This document shows, one piece after another, positions 24,254 through 33,407 of a DNA stretch of 52,391 nt; position 1 is the first letter of the stretch, and each line of letters opens with the position of its first letter. Under the pieces are notes generated by a model. It was given only the letters and a program-made list of their open reading frames with translations, had not been told where the DNA came from and made no database searches. The DNA comes from Massilia mucilaginosa. GTDB taxonomy: Bacteria > Pseudomonadota > Gammaproteobacteria > Burkholderiales > Burkholderiaceae_D. The stretch covers positions 1 through 52,391 of the forward strand of contig NZ_WHJH01000050.1 of the NCBI RefSeq assembly GCF_011682145.1, in the 5' to 3' direction. The position numbers and the translations under genes are program-made.

Positions 24254-24865
24254 ATGCAAACCGCAATTTTCCGTCATCGAGCCAGTGCCGCGCTGGCGCT
24301 GATGCTCGCCGCATTCGCCATTCCGGTAAACGCCGCGCCATCGAAGACGCTGCTGCAACGCTGCGCCGCCTGCCACGGCGCGACCGGCAACACGGCCGCC
24401 GCCGCGCTGTATCCCAACCTGGCGGGCCAGTCGGCCGCCTATATTGAACTGCAACTGGCAAATTTTCGCAGCGGCGAACGGCCGCATGCGCAGATGCGCG
24501 CCGTCGCCGAGCTGCTCACCGGGCCGGAAATGTGCGAGCTGGCCGCCTTTTACGCGGCCCAGCCGGTCAAGCCCCAGCGGTCGCCTGATGCCGCCCTGGA
24601 ACAGCAAGGCCGCCGGCTTTTCGAACACGGCAGTGCCCATGGCGCACCGGCCTGCGCCAGTTGTCACGGGCCGCAGGGCCACGGCCAGGCGCCATTCCCG
24701 CGCATCGCCTCGCAACCGGCCGGCTACACGCTGGAACAGTTGAAGGTCTACCGCGACGCGCCCAAGTTCAACAATCCGCTGGCCAGCGCGATGAAAGAAG
24801 TGGCGCTCAAGCTCAGCGATGCCGACATGCGCGCCGTCTCGGCCTACCTGGCCACCGCACCCTAG
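24254..24865 (+). CDS. Diheme c-type cytochrome (cytochrome c4-like)
   Basis: A 203-residue exported protein with two cytochrome c domains. The signal peptide is ALALMLAAFAIPVNA. The first heme site is CAACH (LQRCAACHGATGN) and the second CASCH (PACASCHGPQGHG), each followed by a c4-type pattern (YPNLAGQSAAYIELQLANF and FPRIASQPAGYTLEQLKVY). The domain pair and length are those of cytochrome c4 and related proteins that carry electrons to terminal oxidases. It could accept electrons from the Sox enzymes, which is inference. The ATG at 24254 has an AAAGGA site. Confidence 0.87.
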   Translation: MQTAIFRHRASAALALMLAAFAIPVNAAPSKTLLQRCAACHGATGNTAAAALYPNLAGQSAAYIELQLANFRSGERPHAQMRAVAELLTGPEMCELAAFYAAQPVKPQRSPDAALEQQGRRLFEHGSAHGAPACASCHGPQGHGQAPFPRIASQPAGYTLEQLKVYRDAPKFNNPLASAMKEVALKLSDADMRAVSAYLATAP

Positions 24866-24883
24866 GACGTGTGGCCGGCCAGG

Positions 24884-25440
24884 CTACATCAGCAAGGTCC
24901 CCGGCAGCCTGAGCCGCACCTCGCTGCCCTGCCCCGGCGCCGAGGTCCAGCGCACGCTTGCGCCCAGGCGCTCGGCGCGCTCGCTGATGCCGGGCATCTT
25001 TTCCCAGCGCGCACCGTTCAGGCGAAACAGGCCGTCTTTACTCGCCACCCAGACCCGGCCCTGGCGGTCGCGCCGGATCGCGTGCGGCGACGATGGCGGC
25101 ATGCCCTCGGCCGCGCCGTAGTGGCGCAGCGCGCCGTCCTTGAGCAGGGCGACGCCGCCGCTGCGGTAGCCGATCCACAATCCGCCGTCCGGCAGGGCCA
25201 GCAAGGCCGAGATGCCGGGCGAGTCGAGGCTGCCGGTGCGCGGCGCGTAGCGTTCGAACTTGACGCCATCGAAGCGGAACAAGCCGGTACTGGCGCCCAG
25301 CCACAGCCAGCCGTCCGGCGACTGCGCCATGGAAAAGATAATGGTCGGGGCACCGGCGCGGCGGCCGTGACGCTCAGGACTGTGGACAGCGCCAGCAGCA
25401 GCGCCAATGCGCGCCCGGACCGGCGTCGGCATGCGGTCAT
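24884..25440 (-). pseudogene. Remnant of a two-component sensor kinase with periplasmic propeller
   Basis: The ATG at 25440 begins a good signal peptide (RALALLLALSTVLSVTAAA), but that frame is not continued. The propeller appears in a different frame as TIIFSMAQSPDGWLWLGAST with LFRFDGVKFER, then GLWIGYRSGGVALLKDG and GRVWVASKDGLFRLNG. After about 120 residues it jumps in frame to GISERAERLGASVRWTSAPG, which is the far C-terminal end of the kinase ATPase domain. The membrane span, dimerisation helix with its His, and most of the ATP site are gone. This is thus a gene broken by an early frameshift or deletion and a large internal deletion. It is divergent to a NarL-type regulator. Confidence 0.75.
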
Positions 25441-25579
25441 AGAAACTCAATGTTGCGAAAATAACAACATGATACGGATTGTGGCTGTGCAACAATAGCT
25501 GCGCAGCAAACTGATCCAAGCGGCAGGCGCGCCGGCATGGCATGATCCAGATCATTTATTGATAGAAAGTCAATTCCCG

Positions 25580-26215
25580 ATGTCCGCCGCCCTCCCTCCG
25601 ATCCGCGTCCTGGTTGCCGACGACCACAGCTTGCTGCGCGAAGGCATCGTCGCACTGCTGGCCGGCGACAGCGGCATCGCAATCGTCGGCCAGGCCGCCA
25701 ACGGCGCGGAAGCGCTCGAACGCTTCGCCAGCCTGCGTCCGGACGTGACCCTGATGGACCTGCAAATGCCGGTCATGGGCGGGCACGAGGCGATGCTGGC
25801 GATCCGCGCGCTGGAACCGAACGCGCGCGTGCTGGTGCTGACCACCTACAAGGGCGACGCCCGCATTGCGCGCGCGCTCGGGGCCGGCGCTTGCGGCTAC
25901 CTGCTCAAATGCGCGATCCGGCTCAACCTGGCCGACGCGATTGCCCGCGTGCACGCCGGGCACCGCTACATTCCGGCCGAGGTGGCGGCCGAAATGGCCA
26001 ATTACTTCGGCAGCGACAATTTGTCCGGGCGCGAACTGGAAGTGCTGCGTCTGGTCGCCGACGGCAATTCGAACCGCGAAGTCGGCGTCCGCCTCGCCAT
26101 CAAGGAAGAAACCGTCAAGGCGCATGTGAGCGCCGTGCTTTCCAAGCTCGGCGCCAGGGACCGCACCCACGCCACCACCATCGCGCTGCGGCGCGGCATC
26201 CTGACGCTGTCGTGA
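25580..26215 (+). CDS. NarL/FixJ-family response regulator (orphan partner of the decayed kinase)
   Basis: A 211-residue transcriptional regulator. The receiver has the acidic pair VADDHSLLREGI, the phospho-acceptor Asp in VTLMDLQMPVMGG, and LVLTTYKGD. The LuxR-type helix-turn-helix begins NLSGRELEVLRLVADGNSN and continues EETVKAHVSAVLSKLGARDR. It lies divergent to the broken sensor kinase at 24884-25440, the usual arrangement for this propeller-kinase/NarL pair, so its own kinase has probably been lost. The ATG at 25580 begins the conserved receiver. The hypothetical gene 29 bases downstream may be cotranscribed. Confidence 0.88.
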   Translation: MSAALPPIRVLVADDHSLLREGIVALLAGDSGIAIVGQAANGAEALERFASLRPDVTLMDLQMPVMGGHEAMLAIRALEPNARVLVLTTYKGDARIARALGAGACGYLLKCAIRLNLADAIARVHAGHRYIPAEVAAEMANYFGSDNLSGRELEVLRLVADGNSNREVGVRLAIKEETVKAHVSAVLSKLGARDRTHATTIALRRGILTLS

Positions 26216-26244
26216 ATCCTGTTACCTGTTATCGAAAGAAGCGA

Positions 26245-26661
26245 ATGAATCGAACCAACGAGAGCGACGTCCTGCGCGCCAGCCTGCAAGCCGTGCCGCG
26301 CGCCCTGCGCACCCTGCACAAGGCGCTGATCGACGTGGAAACCGTGTATTTCGGCGCGGTCGGCAGTCCGCTGGAGCATTTGCAGTTGATCACCAATCAC
26401 CCGCATTTCGCGTGGCTGCAGCCGCTGTCGGCGCTGATGGCCGCGCTCGACGAAGCGCTCGACGAGCCGGAAACACTCACCAGCGAGGCCATTGCCGGCT
26501 GGCGCGCGGCAATCGAGGAGCTGGTCGGTCCGGGTGCGGCGGCGGGGGCGGCGGGCGAGTTCCGCAGCAAATACATGATCCTGCTGCACGACTCGCCCGA
26601 TGTGGCGATTGCACACGGCGCCTTGCGCCAGCTGCTGGGGCAGTTGCCGCGGAAAATCTAG
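26245..26661 (+). CDS. Conserved hypothetical helical protein
   Basis: A 138-residue soluble protein, predicted mostly helical, with no recognised family. Conserved-looking segments are LRTLHKALIDVETVYFGAVGSP, HPHFAWLQPLSALMAALDEAL and FRSKYMILLHDSPDVAIAHG. The regular helices and lack of Cys suggest a small helical bundle. It follows the NarL regulator with a 29-base gap and a GAAAGAAG site. Its role is unknown. Confidence 0.6.
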   Translation: MNRTNESDVLRASLQAVPRALRTLHKALIDVETVYFGAVGSPLEHLQLITNHPHFAWLQPLSALMAALDEALDEPETLTSEAIAGWRAAIEELVGPGAAAGAAGEFRSKYMILLHDSPDVAIAHGALRQLLGQLPRKI

Positions 26662-26779
26662 ATTTCCGAACGGGCGGAGTGGGATGGCAGGCCACCGAAA
26701 ACCATCCTGCAAGACTGTCCTATAATGTCCCAAACGGCTTGCCGCCCCCATGGCCGGCCATCGGACAGGAGCTACGCGA

Positions 26780-27214
26780 ATGACACTGGAATGGACGGAA
26801 TCGCTCGATGCAATCGATTGGGAAGAGCTGTCGGCGCTGTACAAGATCGCGCTCGGCGACAAGCCTGCCGCCGAGCTTGCCATCGTGTTTGGCAACAGCC
26901 GTTACTGCTGCTTCGTACGGGCGCAGGGGCGCATCGTCGGCGCGGGCCGCGCTCTGGCCGATGGGGTCGATACGTCCTACCTGTGCGATATCGCGGTGTT
27001 GCCCGAATACCAGGGCACGGGCCTGGGCAAGCAAATCGTCGCCAGGCTGGTCGCGCTGTCGCACGGACACAAGAAAATCCTGCTGTACGCCGTGCCTGGC
27101 AAGGAGCCCTTCTACCGCCGCTTCGGTTTCAAGCGCATGACGACGGCCATGGCGCTGTTCGACAACGAGCCGCTGGCGCGCGAACGCGGCCTCCTCGCCG
27201 ACGAGGCGTCGTAA
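26780..27214 (+). CDS. GNAT family N-acetyltransferase
   Basis: A 144-residue single-domain acetyltransferase. The acetyl-CoA-binding motif A is VLPEYQGTGLGKQIVARLV, with the QGTGLG phosphate loop, preceded by the strand TSYLCDIAV and followed by KILLYAVPGKEPFYRRFGF, the usual motif B. The ATG at 26780 has an AGGAG site and matches family length; an upstream ATG adds only a short basic stretch. The substrate is unknown, but small GNATs of this kind often act on amines. It converges on the chemotaxis gene. Confidence 0.85.
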   Translation: MTLEWTESLDAIDWEELSALYKIALGDKPAAELAIVFGNSRYCCFVRAQGRIVGAGRALADGVDTSYLCDIAVLPEYQGTGLGKQIVARLVALSHGHKKILLYAVPGKEPFYRRFGFKRMTTAMALFDNEPLARERGLLADEAS

Positions 27215-27243
27215 GGCCGCCCGCCGCCGCCATGGCTTAGCGC

Positions 27244-28836
27244 CTAACGCAAGGCCGGCACCGGCGCCGAACGAGCCGCCACCCGGCGCGGCGCATGCGC
27301 GGCGCCGGACACCGTGAACGTCCCCACCACCGCGCTCAGTTCCCTGGCCTGGTCCTGCATCGAGGCCGCTGCGGCGGCGGCCTGCTCCACCAGCGCGGCA
27401 TTCTGCTGGGTGACCTTGTCCATCTGCGCGATCGCCTGGTTGACCTGCACGATGCCGGCGCTCTGTTCCTGGCCGGCGGTGGTGATCTCGGCCATGATGT
27501 CGGTCACACGGCGCACGCTGTCCACCACTTCCTTCATGGTCGAGCCGGCGGTATCGACCAGCTTGCTGCCGATCTCGACCTTCTCGACCGAGTCGCCGAT
27601 CAGGCCCTTGATCTCGCGCGCCGCCGCCGCGCTGCGCTGGGCCAGGTTGCGCACTTCGGTCGCCACCACCGCAAACCCGCGTCCCTGCTCGCCCGCGCGC
27701 GCCGCTTCCACCGCCGCGTTCAGCGCCAGGATGTTGGTCTGGAACGCAATGCCGTCGATCACGCCAATGATGTCGGCGATGCGTCGGGCCGACTCGTTGA
27801 TCGAGCCCATGGTGCCGACCACTTCGGCCACGACCTTGCCACCGCGCATCGCCACATCCGACGCGGCCGTGGCCAGGGTGTTGGCCTGGCGCACGCTATC
27901 GGTGTTGTGCTGCACGGTGGTGGTCAACTCTTCCATCGACGCGGCCGTTTCTTCCAGCGAACTGGCCTGCTCTTCCGTGCGTCCGGACAAGTCCATATTG
28001 CCGGCCGCGATTTCGCTGGACGCGGTCGACATGGTATCGGTGCCCGCCCGCACCTTCATCACCAGCGCGGCCAGGCTCTGCTGCATGGTGCGCATGGCGA
28101 CCATCAGGCTGTCGGGAGCGGCGTCGGCGTCGACCACGATGTAGACCGTCAGGTCGCCCGCCGCGATCGAACCGGCGATCTCGGCGGCATAGTGCGGCTC
28201 GCCGCCGAGCTGGTGCATGACGTTGCGGGTCAGCCAGAAGGCGATGCCGGCGCCCAGCAGCACGGCGACGGCCGCCAGGGCCAGGCTCAGGATCAGGGTG
28301 GCGCGGGTCTGGCTGGTCAGCTCGCCCTTGGCGGCGTCGACGGCGCCATTCTTCGACTTGATCAGCTCCAGCAGGTCGCCGCGCATCTGGCGCCACAGCG
28401 GGGTTTCGTCGGCGTTGAGTTTTTTGATGGCGGCGGCCTGGTCGGCCTTGGCCAGTTCCACCACGGCGGCCTGGATGTCGGTCTGGCGCTCGTGCAGGGT
28501 TTTCAGTTTTGCCAGCGTTTGCGACACCGCCGGGTCGTCCCTGGCCAGCTCGACCGCCGTGCCGTGCGCCTTGCGGAATTCGTCGCGCGCCGCACTCAGG
28601 TTCTTGTAGCCCTGCTGGTTTTCCGGGGCCAGGATGATGTTGCGCAGCGCCTGGCCCATTTGCAAACCCTGGGCATACAGGCTGGTGCCGGCGCCGAGGA
28701 AGGCCTGGTCCTGCCTGATGAAGCCTTCGAACCTGGTGGTCGCATTCTGCATGCCCGCAATGGCGACTCCCAGAGCAATCGTAAACAGGGTGAACACGAT
28801 CACCATGCACAAGGCCATTTTGTTCCGTAATTTCAT
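27244..28836 (-). CDS. Methyl-accepting chemotaxis protein
   Basis: A 530-residue chemoreceptor. The first membrane helix is at about 9-30 ([20 protein letters not shown]). A four-helix-bundle sensor (about 35-190) has the 4HB_MCP look, the second helix follows at about 192-214, and a HAMP region ends near residue 270. The cytoplasmic part carries the highly conserved hairpin tip [19 protein letters not shown] and [20 protein letters not shown]. The C-terminus ([14 protein letters not shown]) lacks the usual CheR/CheB docking pentapeptide. Methylation-site Gln/Glu helices flank the tip. No che genes are next to it. The ATG at 28836 is the first with a membrane-helix start. Confidence 0.92.
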   Translation of the reverse strand: MKLRNKMALCMVIVFTLFTIALGVAIAGMQNATTRFEGFIRQDQAFLGAGTSLYAQGLQMGQALRNIILAPENQQGYKNLSAARDEFRKAHGTAVELARDDPAVSQTLAKLKTLHERQTDIQAAVVELAKADQAAAIKKLNADETPLWRQMRGDLLELIKSKNGAVDAAKGELTSQTRATLILSLALAAVAVLLGAGIAFWLTRNVMHQLGGEPHYAAEIAGSIAAGDLTVYIVVDADAAPDSLMVAMRTMQQSLAALVMKVRAGTDTMSTASSEIAAGNMDLSGRTEEQASSLEETAASMEELTTTVQHNTDSVRQANTLATAASDVAMRGGKVVAEVVGTMGSINESARRIADIIGVIDGIAFQTNILALNAAVEAARAGEQGRGFAVVATEVRNLAQRSAAAAREIKGLIGDSVEKVEIGSKLVDTAGSTMKEVVDSVRRVTDIMAEITTAGQEQSAGIVQVNQAIAQMDKVTQQNAALVEQAAAAAASMQDQARELSAVVGTFTVSGAAHAPRRVAARSAPVPALR

Positions 28837-29053
28837 GTGCTCAACCTCGATAGTGGTGAATGCGCGGTGCCGGTACGGCCCCCCGGAGACAAACAAAATG
28901 TTTCATCAGGACATTGAATTCTATCGACAAAGGCAAACGTGGCCGGCTTTGTTTAAGCGAACGAGGCCGCCGCGCAACACCCCATGCGGCAATGACAACG
29001 GGCGTGACGGCGCCCGCGCCTGCGCGCCGCGGCTTGCTGCCCGGGAGCCTGGT

Positions 29054-29482
29054 TCAGGGCTTGATGTAGGCGTGTTCTTCCTGGATTTGCAAGCGTGCCA
29101 CTTCGGCCACGCCGGACGGGACGATGGTCGCTTCGGGCTGCACGCGCTTGCGCTCGATCTTGCGCGCTTCCAGGGTATTGTTGCAGATCTTGAACTTGAC
29201 GTTGCGGTTCGACAGCTCCTGCACCACCGCGTCGTAGGGATTGCCGTTCTTGTCCTTGGCGTCTTCCAGCAGGAAGTCGATGCCGGGGCCGTGCGTGACG
29301 ACCACGATCTTCGCTTTCGGACTGGCGTTGAGGTGATTGCGCACATTGCCCAGGGCACCCATCGCATTGGCGCTGTCGGTCACGTGATAAACCACTTTTT
29401 CTTCGCGCGCGAGTGCGCTGGCCGGCGCGGCGGCGACGGCGGCAACGACCATCACGGCGGCCATGGTGCGGAACAATTGCAT
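29054..29482 (-). CDS. Exported DsrE-family protein, last gene of the sox cluster
   Basis: A 142-residue protein with a signal peptide (MAAVMVVAAVAAAPASALA). The fold is DsrE/DsrF-like: VVYHVTDSANAMGALGNVRNHL, AKIVVVTHGPGIDFLLED, and RNVKFKICNNTLEARKI, with one Cys in the position where these proteins hold a reactive thiol. Exported DsrE-like proteins often lie in sulfur-oxidation clusters (family knowledge). It is 20 bases from the metallo-hydrolase gene on the same strand, so it is probably part of the same unit; sulfur handling in the periplasm is inferred. Confidence 0.78.
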   Translation of the reverse strand: MQLFRTMAAVMVVAAVAAAPASALAREEKVVYHVTDSANAMGALGNVRNHLNASPKAKIVVVTHGPGIDFLLEDAKDKNGNPYDAVVQELSNRNVKFKICNNTLEARKIERKRVQPEATIVPSGVAEVARLQIQEEHAYIKP

Positions 29483-29502
29483 GCTAACTCCTGTCAAAAC
29501 AA

Positions 29503-30498
29503 TCAAGGCCGGGGTGCGGCCGGAATTTTCTTCTGTTGCAGGCTTTCCCGTTCCATCAGCAGATAGGTGCCGTAGGCGTTGAGCCGGTTAGCCTGCGCGA
29601 ACGCGGGGTACTTGTCGAACGCGCTCCAGTCGATCTTACCGTAAGCTTCGTCGAACGAGTCCAGATCGGCAACCGCGTCGCCCATCACGCGGCGCAAGAA
29701 CGTCAGGTAATCGCGGGTCAGCGCGATATCCTTGGCGGGACTGCGCGAGAGCTCGCCGTGGCCGGGGATGACCGCACGCGGCGCCAGCGCCAGCATGCGC
29801 TCGAGCGCGTCGAGCCACACGCGGCTGTCGGCCTCGCCCACAAAAGGAATGCGGCCGCTGAAAAACAGGTCGCCCGCGAACAGTACCTTGTCGTCGTCGA
29901 CCGCCAGCATGATGTCGTCGGGCGCGTGGGCGCCGCTCATATCGATGATCCTGAAGCGCACGCCGCCCATTTCGAAGGCGATGCTCTTGCCGTCGGCAAA
30001 ACTGAGCCAGCGGTCGGCGCCGGTCAGGCGCGTGGCGTCGTCGACCCACGGCGCCAGCGCCTCCTTGCGCTGCGCCAGGCGCGTGGCCGCCATGTCCGAG
30101 GCCAGGTAGGCGCGTCCCTGCTCGTGCGCCCAGATGTGCGCGCCCTGCGCCTTGAACGCTTGCAGTCCGTAGAAGTGGTCGGCATGGAAATGACTGACGA
30201 TCACGCGCCGCACCGGCTGCGCGGTCACCTTGCGGATCGCCCTGATCATCGCCGCGCCGAGCGCCGGCGTGCCGAGCGCATCGAATACCACCACGCCGTC
30301 GCGCGTGACCACGAAGCCCGCGTTCGACATGAAGCCCTGGTTGGCGCCGTCCGCCACGCCGGACTGGCCCTGGAAGTAGTACACGTGGGGCGAGACCTTG
30401 ATCGGAGTGAGCACGGGCGGGCGCGCCGGCGCGCCGACAGCCGCTGCGGGAGCAGCCAGCGCCAGCACGCAGGCGATGATCGGGATGGCGAATTTCAT
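29503..30498 (-). CDS. Exported MBL-fold metallo-hydrolase, SoxH-like
   Basis: A 331-residue periplasmic protein of the metallo-beta-lactamase fold. The signal peptide is IIACVLALAAPAAAVGA. The first metal motif is HFHADH (IVSHFHADHFYGL), with later ligands in the MSGAHAPDD and IPGHGELS loops (an active di-metal site looks complete), and the Asp of FAGDLFF. Such proteins, called SoxH or quinoprotein-relay hydrolases, are found in sulfur-oxidation clusters but their reaction is not well fixed. It lies between the SoxW-like and DsrE-like genes, with short gaps, on the same strand. Confidence 0.82.
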   Translation of the reverse strand: MKFAIPIIACVLALAAPAAAVGAPARPPVLTPIKVSPHVYYFQGQSGVADGANQGFMSNAGFVVTRDGVVVFDALGTPALGAAMIRAIRKVTAQPVRRVIVSHFHADHFYGLQAFKAQGAHIWAHEQGRAYLASDMAATRLAQRKEALAPWVDDATRLTGADRWLSFADGKSIAFEMGGVRFRIIDMSGAHAPDDIMLAVDDDKVLFAGDLFFSGRIPFVGEADSRVWLDALERMLALAPRAVIPGHGELSRSPAKDIALTRDYLTFLRRVMGDAVADLDSFDEAYGKIDWSAFDKYPAFAQANRLNAYGTYLLMERESLQQKKIPAAPRP

Positions 30499-30520
30499 GG
30501 CAGTTCCTTTCGCATGCTAT

Positions 30521-31045
30521 CTATTGTCCTGCAATCTTGCGCTGTGCCTGCGCCAGCGCCTCGTCGAGGTAAGCACCGTACATGCCCGAGACGTCGCCAC
30601 CGGTCAGCGGCGGCGCCAGCAGCGCACCGTGAGCGTCGAGCAGCAGCACGGTCGGTGCGATGCGCACCTGGTAGCGCGCGGCCAGCGCGGCGCCGCTGAC
30701 CGTCTCCCTGTTCAATCCTGTGAAGGGCGTGGCGCCGGCCAGGCCGACTTCGCGCACTACGGGACGTGTTCGTTCGTCGTCGTCGCGCGTGAGCGGCAGC
30801 AGGTAATTGCGGCGCACCACGTCGCAGTAGCCGCAGCCGGGCAGCGAGAACAGCAGCAACAAGGGTTGGCCGCGCTGCGCCGCCAGCGCCGCATCGGCGG
30901 CCAGGTCGCGCGGCGCGGCCAGCGCCTGCTCGCCCGCGGCCATGCTGTCGGTCCCGAGCAGCGCCAGCACCGCCAGCAGGGCCGCCTGGCGCCGCAGCCA
31001 GCCGGCCAGGGCGAGCACGCGCGGCACGGCGCCCCGGCCTGTCAT
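30521..31045 (-). CDS. soxW: SoxW-like periplasmic thioredoxin
   Basis: A 174-residue protein with an N-terminal membrane or signal helix (LLAVLALLGTDSMAAG) and a thioredoxin fold. The active site is Cys-Gly-Tyr-Cys in FSLPGCGYCDVVRRNYLLPL, and RIAPTVLLLDAHGAL holds the cis-Pro. SoxW-type proteins act on SoxYZ or related thiols in sox clusters (family knowledge). The ATG overlaps the soxB stop by four bases (ATGA), which fixes the start and shows coupling. Electrons would come from a SoxV/CcdA/DsbD-type transporter; none is in this cluster, and DsbD at 9512-11356 is the nearest candidate. Confidence 0.78.
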   Translation of the reverse strand: MTGRGAVPRVLALAGWLRRQAALLAVLALLGTDSMAAGEQALAAPRDLAADAALAAQRGQPLLLLFSLPGCGYCDVVRRNYLLPLTRDDDERTRPVVREVGLAGATPFTGLNRETVSGAALAARYQVRIAPTVLLLDAHGALLAPPLTGGDVSGMYGAYLDEALAQAQRKIAGQ

Positions 31046-32760
31046 GCGATGATACCCGGATTGCCCTGCATGCCGATCAGGCGCGGCGTATTGAGCTTGC
31101 GCGGGGTGACGGTTTTCTGCTGCCGCAACCATTGCGCCACCACGTCCCAGACCGGCTCGCCGGTCGCGCCCTCCGCCACCGGCGCCCAGCCGGCCACCTT
31201 GTAGGTCTTGCCGGCGTCGAGCGGCTTGCCGTGCAGGCGCATGTCGCTGATGCGCGCCCCCATCGCGGCGTTCGGGTCGATCGCGTAGCTCATGCCGCCC
31301 ACCCGCACCATGTCGCCGCCCTGCTGGTAGTAGGGATCGGGATTGAACAGGTTGTCGGCCACGTCTTCCAGGATGGCCTTGATGGTGGCGCCATTCATGT
31401 CGGTCAGGGTGCTGTACGAATAGGTTGTGGCGGTCTGGTCCATCAGGTGTTCCATCAGGATCGGGCTGTCGGGCAGTAGCGAGGTTCCCCAGCGAAAGCC
31501 GGGCGAAAAGGCGATGTCGGCGCCCTTGACGTCCATCAGCGCGTCGATGATCAACTGGTCGAAGGTGCCGTTGAAATTGCCGCGCCGGTACAAGGTGCCT
31601 TGGGTCATTGCCAGTTTTTCGTTGAGCTTGGCATCAAAGGGGGCGCGGATCTTCTTGATGAGCGCGGCCATGTCCTTGTCGGCCGGCAGGAAGTTGGAAA
31701 ACACCGGCAGCAGGCGGTACTGGAAGTTGCGCACCTGCCCACCGCGCACGTCGAAGTCGAGTACGCCGAGGAACTTGCCGTTGCTGCCGGCATTCGTCAC
31801 CAGGGTCTTGCCGCCGCCGTTGGCCACGATCACCGGTTGCGGCACGCCGTCGTGCGTGTGGCCGCCCAGGATGGCGTCGATGCCGCGCACGCGCGAGGCC
31901 ATTTTCAGGTCCACGTCCATGCCGTTGTGCGACAGTACCACCACCACTTTGGCGCCCTTGGCGCGGGCCTCGTCCACCATCTTCTGCATGTTTTCTTCCT
32001 GGATGCCGAAGCTCCAGTCGGGCGTCAGGTAGCGCGGATTGGCGATCGGCGTGTACGGAAACGCCTGGCCGATGATCGCCACCGGCACGCCGTTCATTTC
32101 CTTGATCACATACGGGGCGAAGACCGGATCGCCGAAATCGGTGGTGCTGACGTTCTGCGCCACGAAGTCGACCTTGCCCTTGAAATCCTTGCCGACGATT
32201 TCTTGCACCCGCTTGTCGCCCAGGGTCATCTCCCAGTGCGCGGTCATCACGTCCACGCCCAGCAGCAGGCCGGCATCGACCATGTCCTGGCCCTTTGTCC
32301 AGAGCGCCGTGGCCGAACCTTGCCAGGTGTCGCCGCCGTCGAGCAGCAGCGCGCCGGGACGCCCTCCCCGCAGTTGCCTGACCAAGGTGGCCAGGTGCGC
32401 AAAGCCGCCCACCTTGCCATAGGTGCGCGCGGCCTGCTCGAAATTGAGCGCGGTGAAAGCGTGCGCCTGCGGCGTGTTCGGTTTGATGTTGACCTGCCTG
32501 AGCAGCGCTTCGCCGACCAGGTGCGGCATCTTGCCGGCGGCCTGGCCAATCCCGAGATTGACGCTCGGCTCGCGAAAATGCACCGGGTTCAGTTGCGCGT
32601 GGCAATCGGTAAAGTGCAGGAAATGCACATTGCCAAAGCGTGGCAAGTCGTACAGCGCGCCCGGCGACGGCGCGCCCAGTGCCGCTTTCGATCCCAGCAG
32701 CATGCCGCCGGCGGCGGCGATACCCATCAGTTGCGCAAATTCGCGCCGGTTCATTCCCAT
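31042..32760 (-). CDS. soxB: Thiosulfohydrolase SoxB
   Basis: A 572-residue periplasmic enzyme that hydrolyses the thiosulfonate on SoxYZ to release sulfate. A Tat-type signal is present (NRREFAQLMGIAAAGGML). The 5'-nucleotidase/SoxB metal-binding motifs are FTDCHAQLNP (Asp-x-His), LLDGGDTWQGS, LSHNGMDVDLK and GGHTHDGVPQP; the substrate-channel region near YGKVGGFAHL is conserved. Length matches the family. It lies in a tight operon after soxX (13-base gap) and overlaps the SoxW-like gene. An alternative ATG two codons inside (NRREF) is possible. Confidence 0.95.
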   Translation of the reverse strand: MGMNRREFAQLMGIAAAGGMLLGSKAALGAPSPGALYDLPRFGNVHFLHFTDCHAQLNPVHFREPSVNLGIGQAAGKMPHLVGEALLRQVNIKPNTPQAHAFTALNFEQAARTYGKVGGFAHLATLVRQLRGGRPGALLLDGGDTWQGSATALWTKGQDMVDAGLLLGVDVMTAHWEMTLGDKRVQEIVGKDFKGKVDFVAQNVSTTDFGDPVFAPYVIKEMNGVPVAIIGQAFPYTPIANPRYLTPDWSFGIQEENMQKMVDEARAKGAKVVVVLSHNGMDVDLKMASRVRGIDAILGGHTHDGVPQPVIVANGGGKTLVTNAGSNGKFLGVLDFDVRGGQVRNFQYRLLPVFSNFLPADKDMAALIKKIRAPFDAKLNEKLAMTQGTLYRRGNFNGTFDQLIIDALMDVKGADIAFSPGFRWGTSLLPDSPILMEHLMDQTATTYSYSTLTDMNGATIKAILEDVADNLFNPDPYYQQGGDMVRVGGMSYAIDPNAAMGARISDMRLHGKPLDAGKTYKVAGWAPVAEGATGEPVWDVVAQWLRQQKTVTPRKLNTPRLIGMQGNPGIIA

Positions 32761-32773
32761 GGTGACTCCTTGC

Positions 32774-33397
32774 TTACTGGTTGACGGGCGACGCGGGGTC
32801 GAGCAGCAGCGCCATCACGTCCTTGAGCTGGGCTTCGGTCAGCACGCCGTTATGGCCGAAGCGCGGCATGGTCGAGCAGGCGTTGTAGGCTTGCGCGTTG
32901 TACAGCTTGTTCCAGGTGTATTTCAGGATCTCGTCGCTGTTGCCGCGCAGTTTGCCGTACTGGTACAGGGACGGGCCGATATTGCCGAACGAGATTTCTT
33001 TCTTGGTGATCTGGTGACAGGCGTAGCAATTGCCTCCGTTGACCGCGCCGATGGCGTCCGAAGACTGCATGCCGCGTCCGTTCTGCGCGATCTTTTCGCC
33101 TTCCTGCCATTTGCCGAGGTACTTGCCGTCGGCGGGCGGCTTGACCGCCGCCAGCTGGGCCGCCTCGATCCGCGCCGACACCTCGGGCGGACGCGCGCTC
33201 GGGTACTGGCTGCACAGTTGCTGGGATTCGTCCTGGGCGGCGATGCGTTCGACCGTGGCCGGGCCGGCCGACCGGAAATCTTGCCGGATCAGGTCGAGCG
33301 CGGCCTGACGATAATCGGTGTCGGCCGCCACCGTGGCGCAGCCGGCAAGAGTGGCGGCGCCGCAGGTCGCCAGGATGATGCGTGCGATTGGTGTCAT
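32774..33397 (-). CDS. soxX: Sulfur-oxidation c-type cytochrome SoxX
   Basis: A 207-residue monoheme cytochrome, partner of SoxA. The signal region has a lipobox-like end (LAGCATV). The heme site CYACH lies in GGNCYACHQITKKE, with the Met ligand region in CSTMPRFG after it. An N-terminal extension (about 30-100) is longer than in the shortest SoxX proteins, as is common in betaproteobacteria. The ATG at 33397 is chosen because the upstream in-frame codon is TTG and a GGGGA site fits it. It sits 10 bases after the soxA stop. Confidence 0.92.
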   Translation of the reverse strand: MTPIARIILATCGAATLAGCATVAADTDYRQAALDLIRQDFRSAGPATVERIAAQDESQQLCSQYPSARPPEVSARIEAAQLAAVKPPADGKYLGKWQEGEKIAQNGRGMQSSDAIGAVNGGNCYACHQITKKEISFGNIGPSLYQYGKLRGNSDEILKYTWNKLYNAQAYNACSTMPRFGHNGVLTEAQLKDVMALLLDPASPVNQ

Positions 33398-33407
33398 GTT
33401 CAATCCC

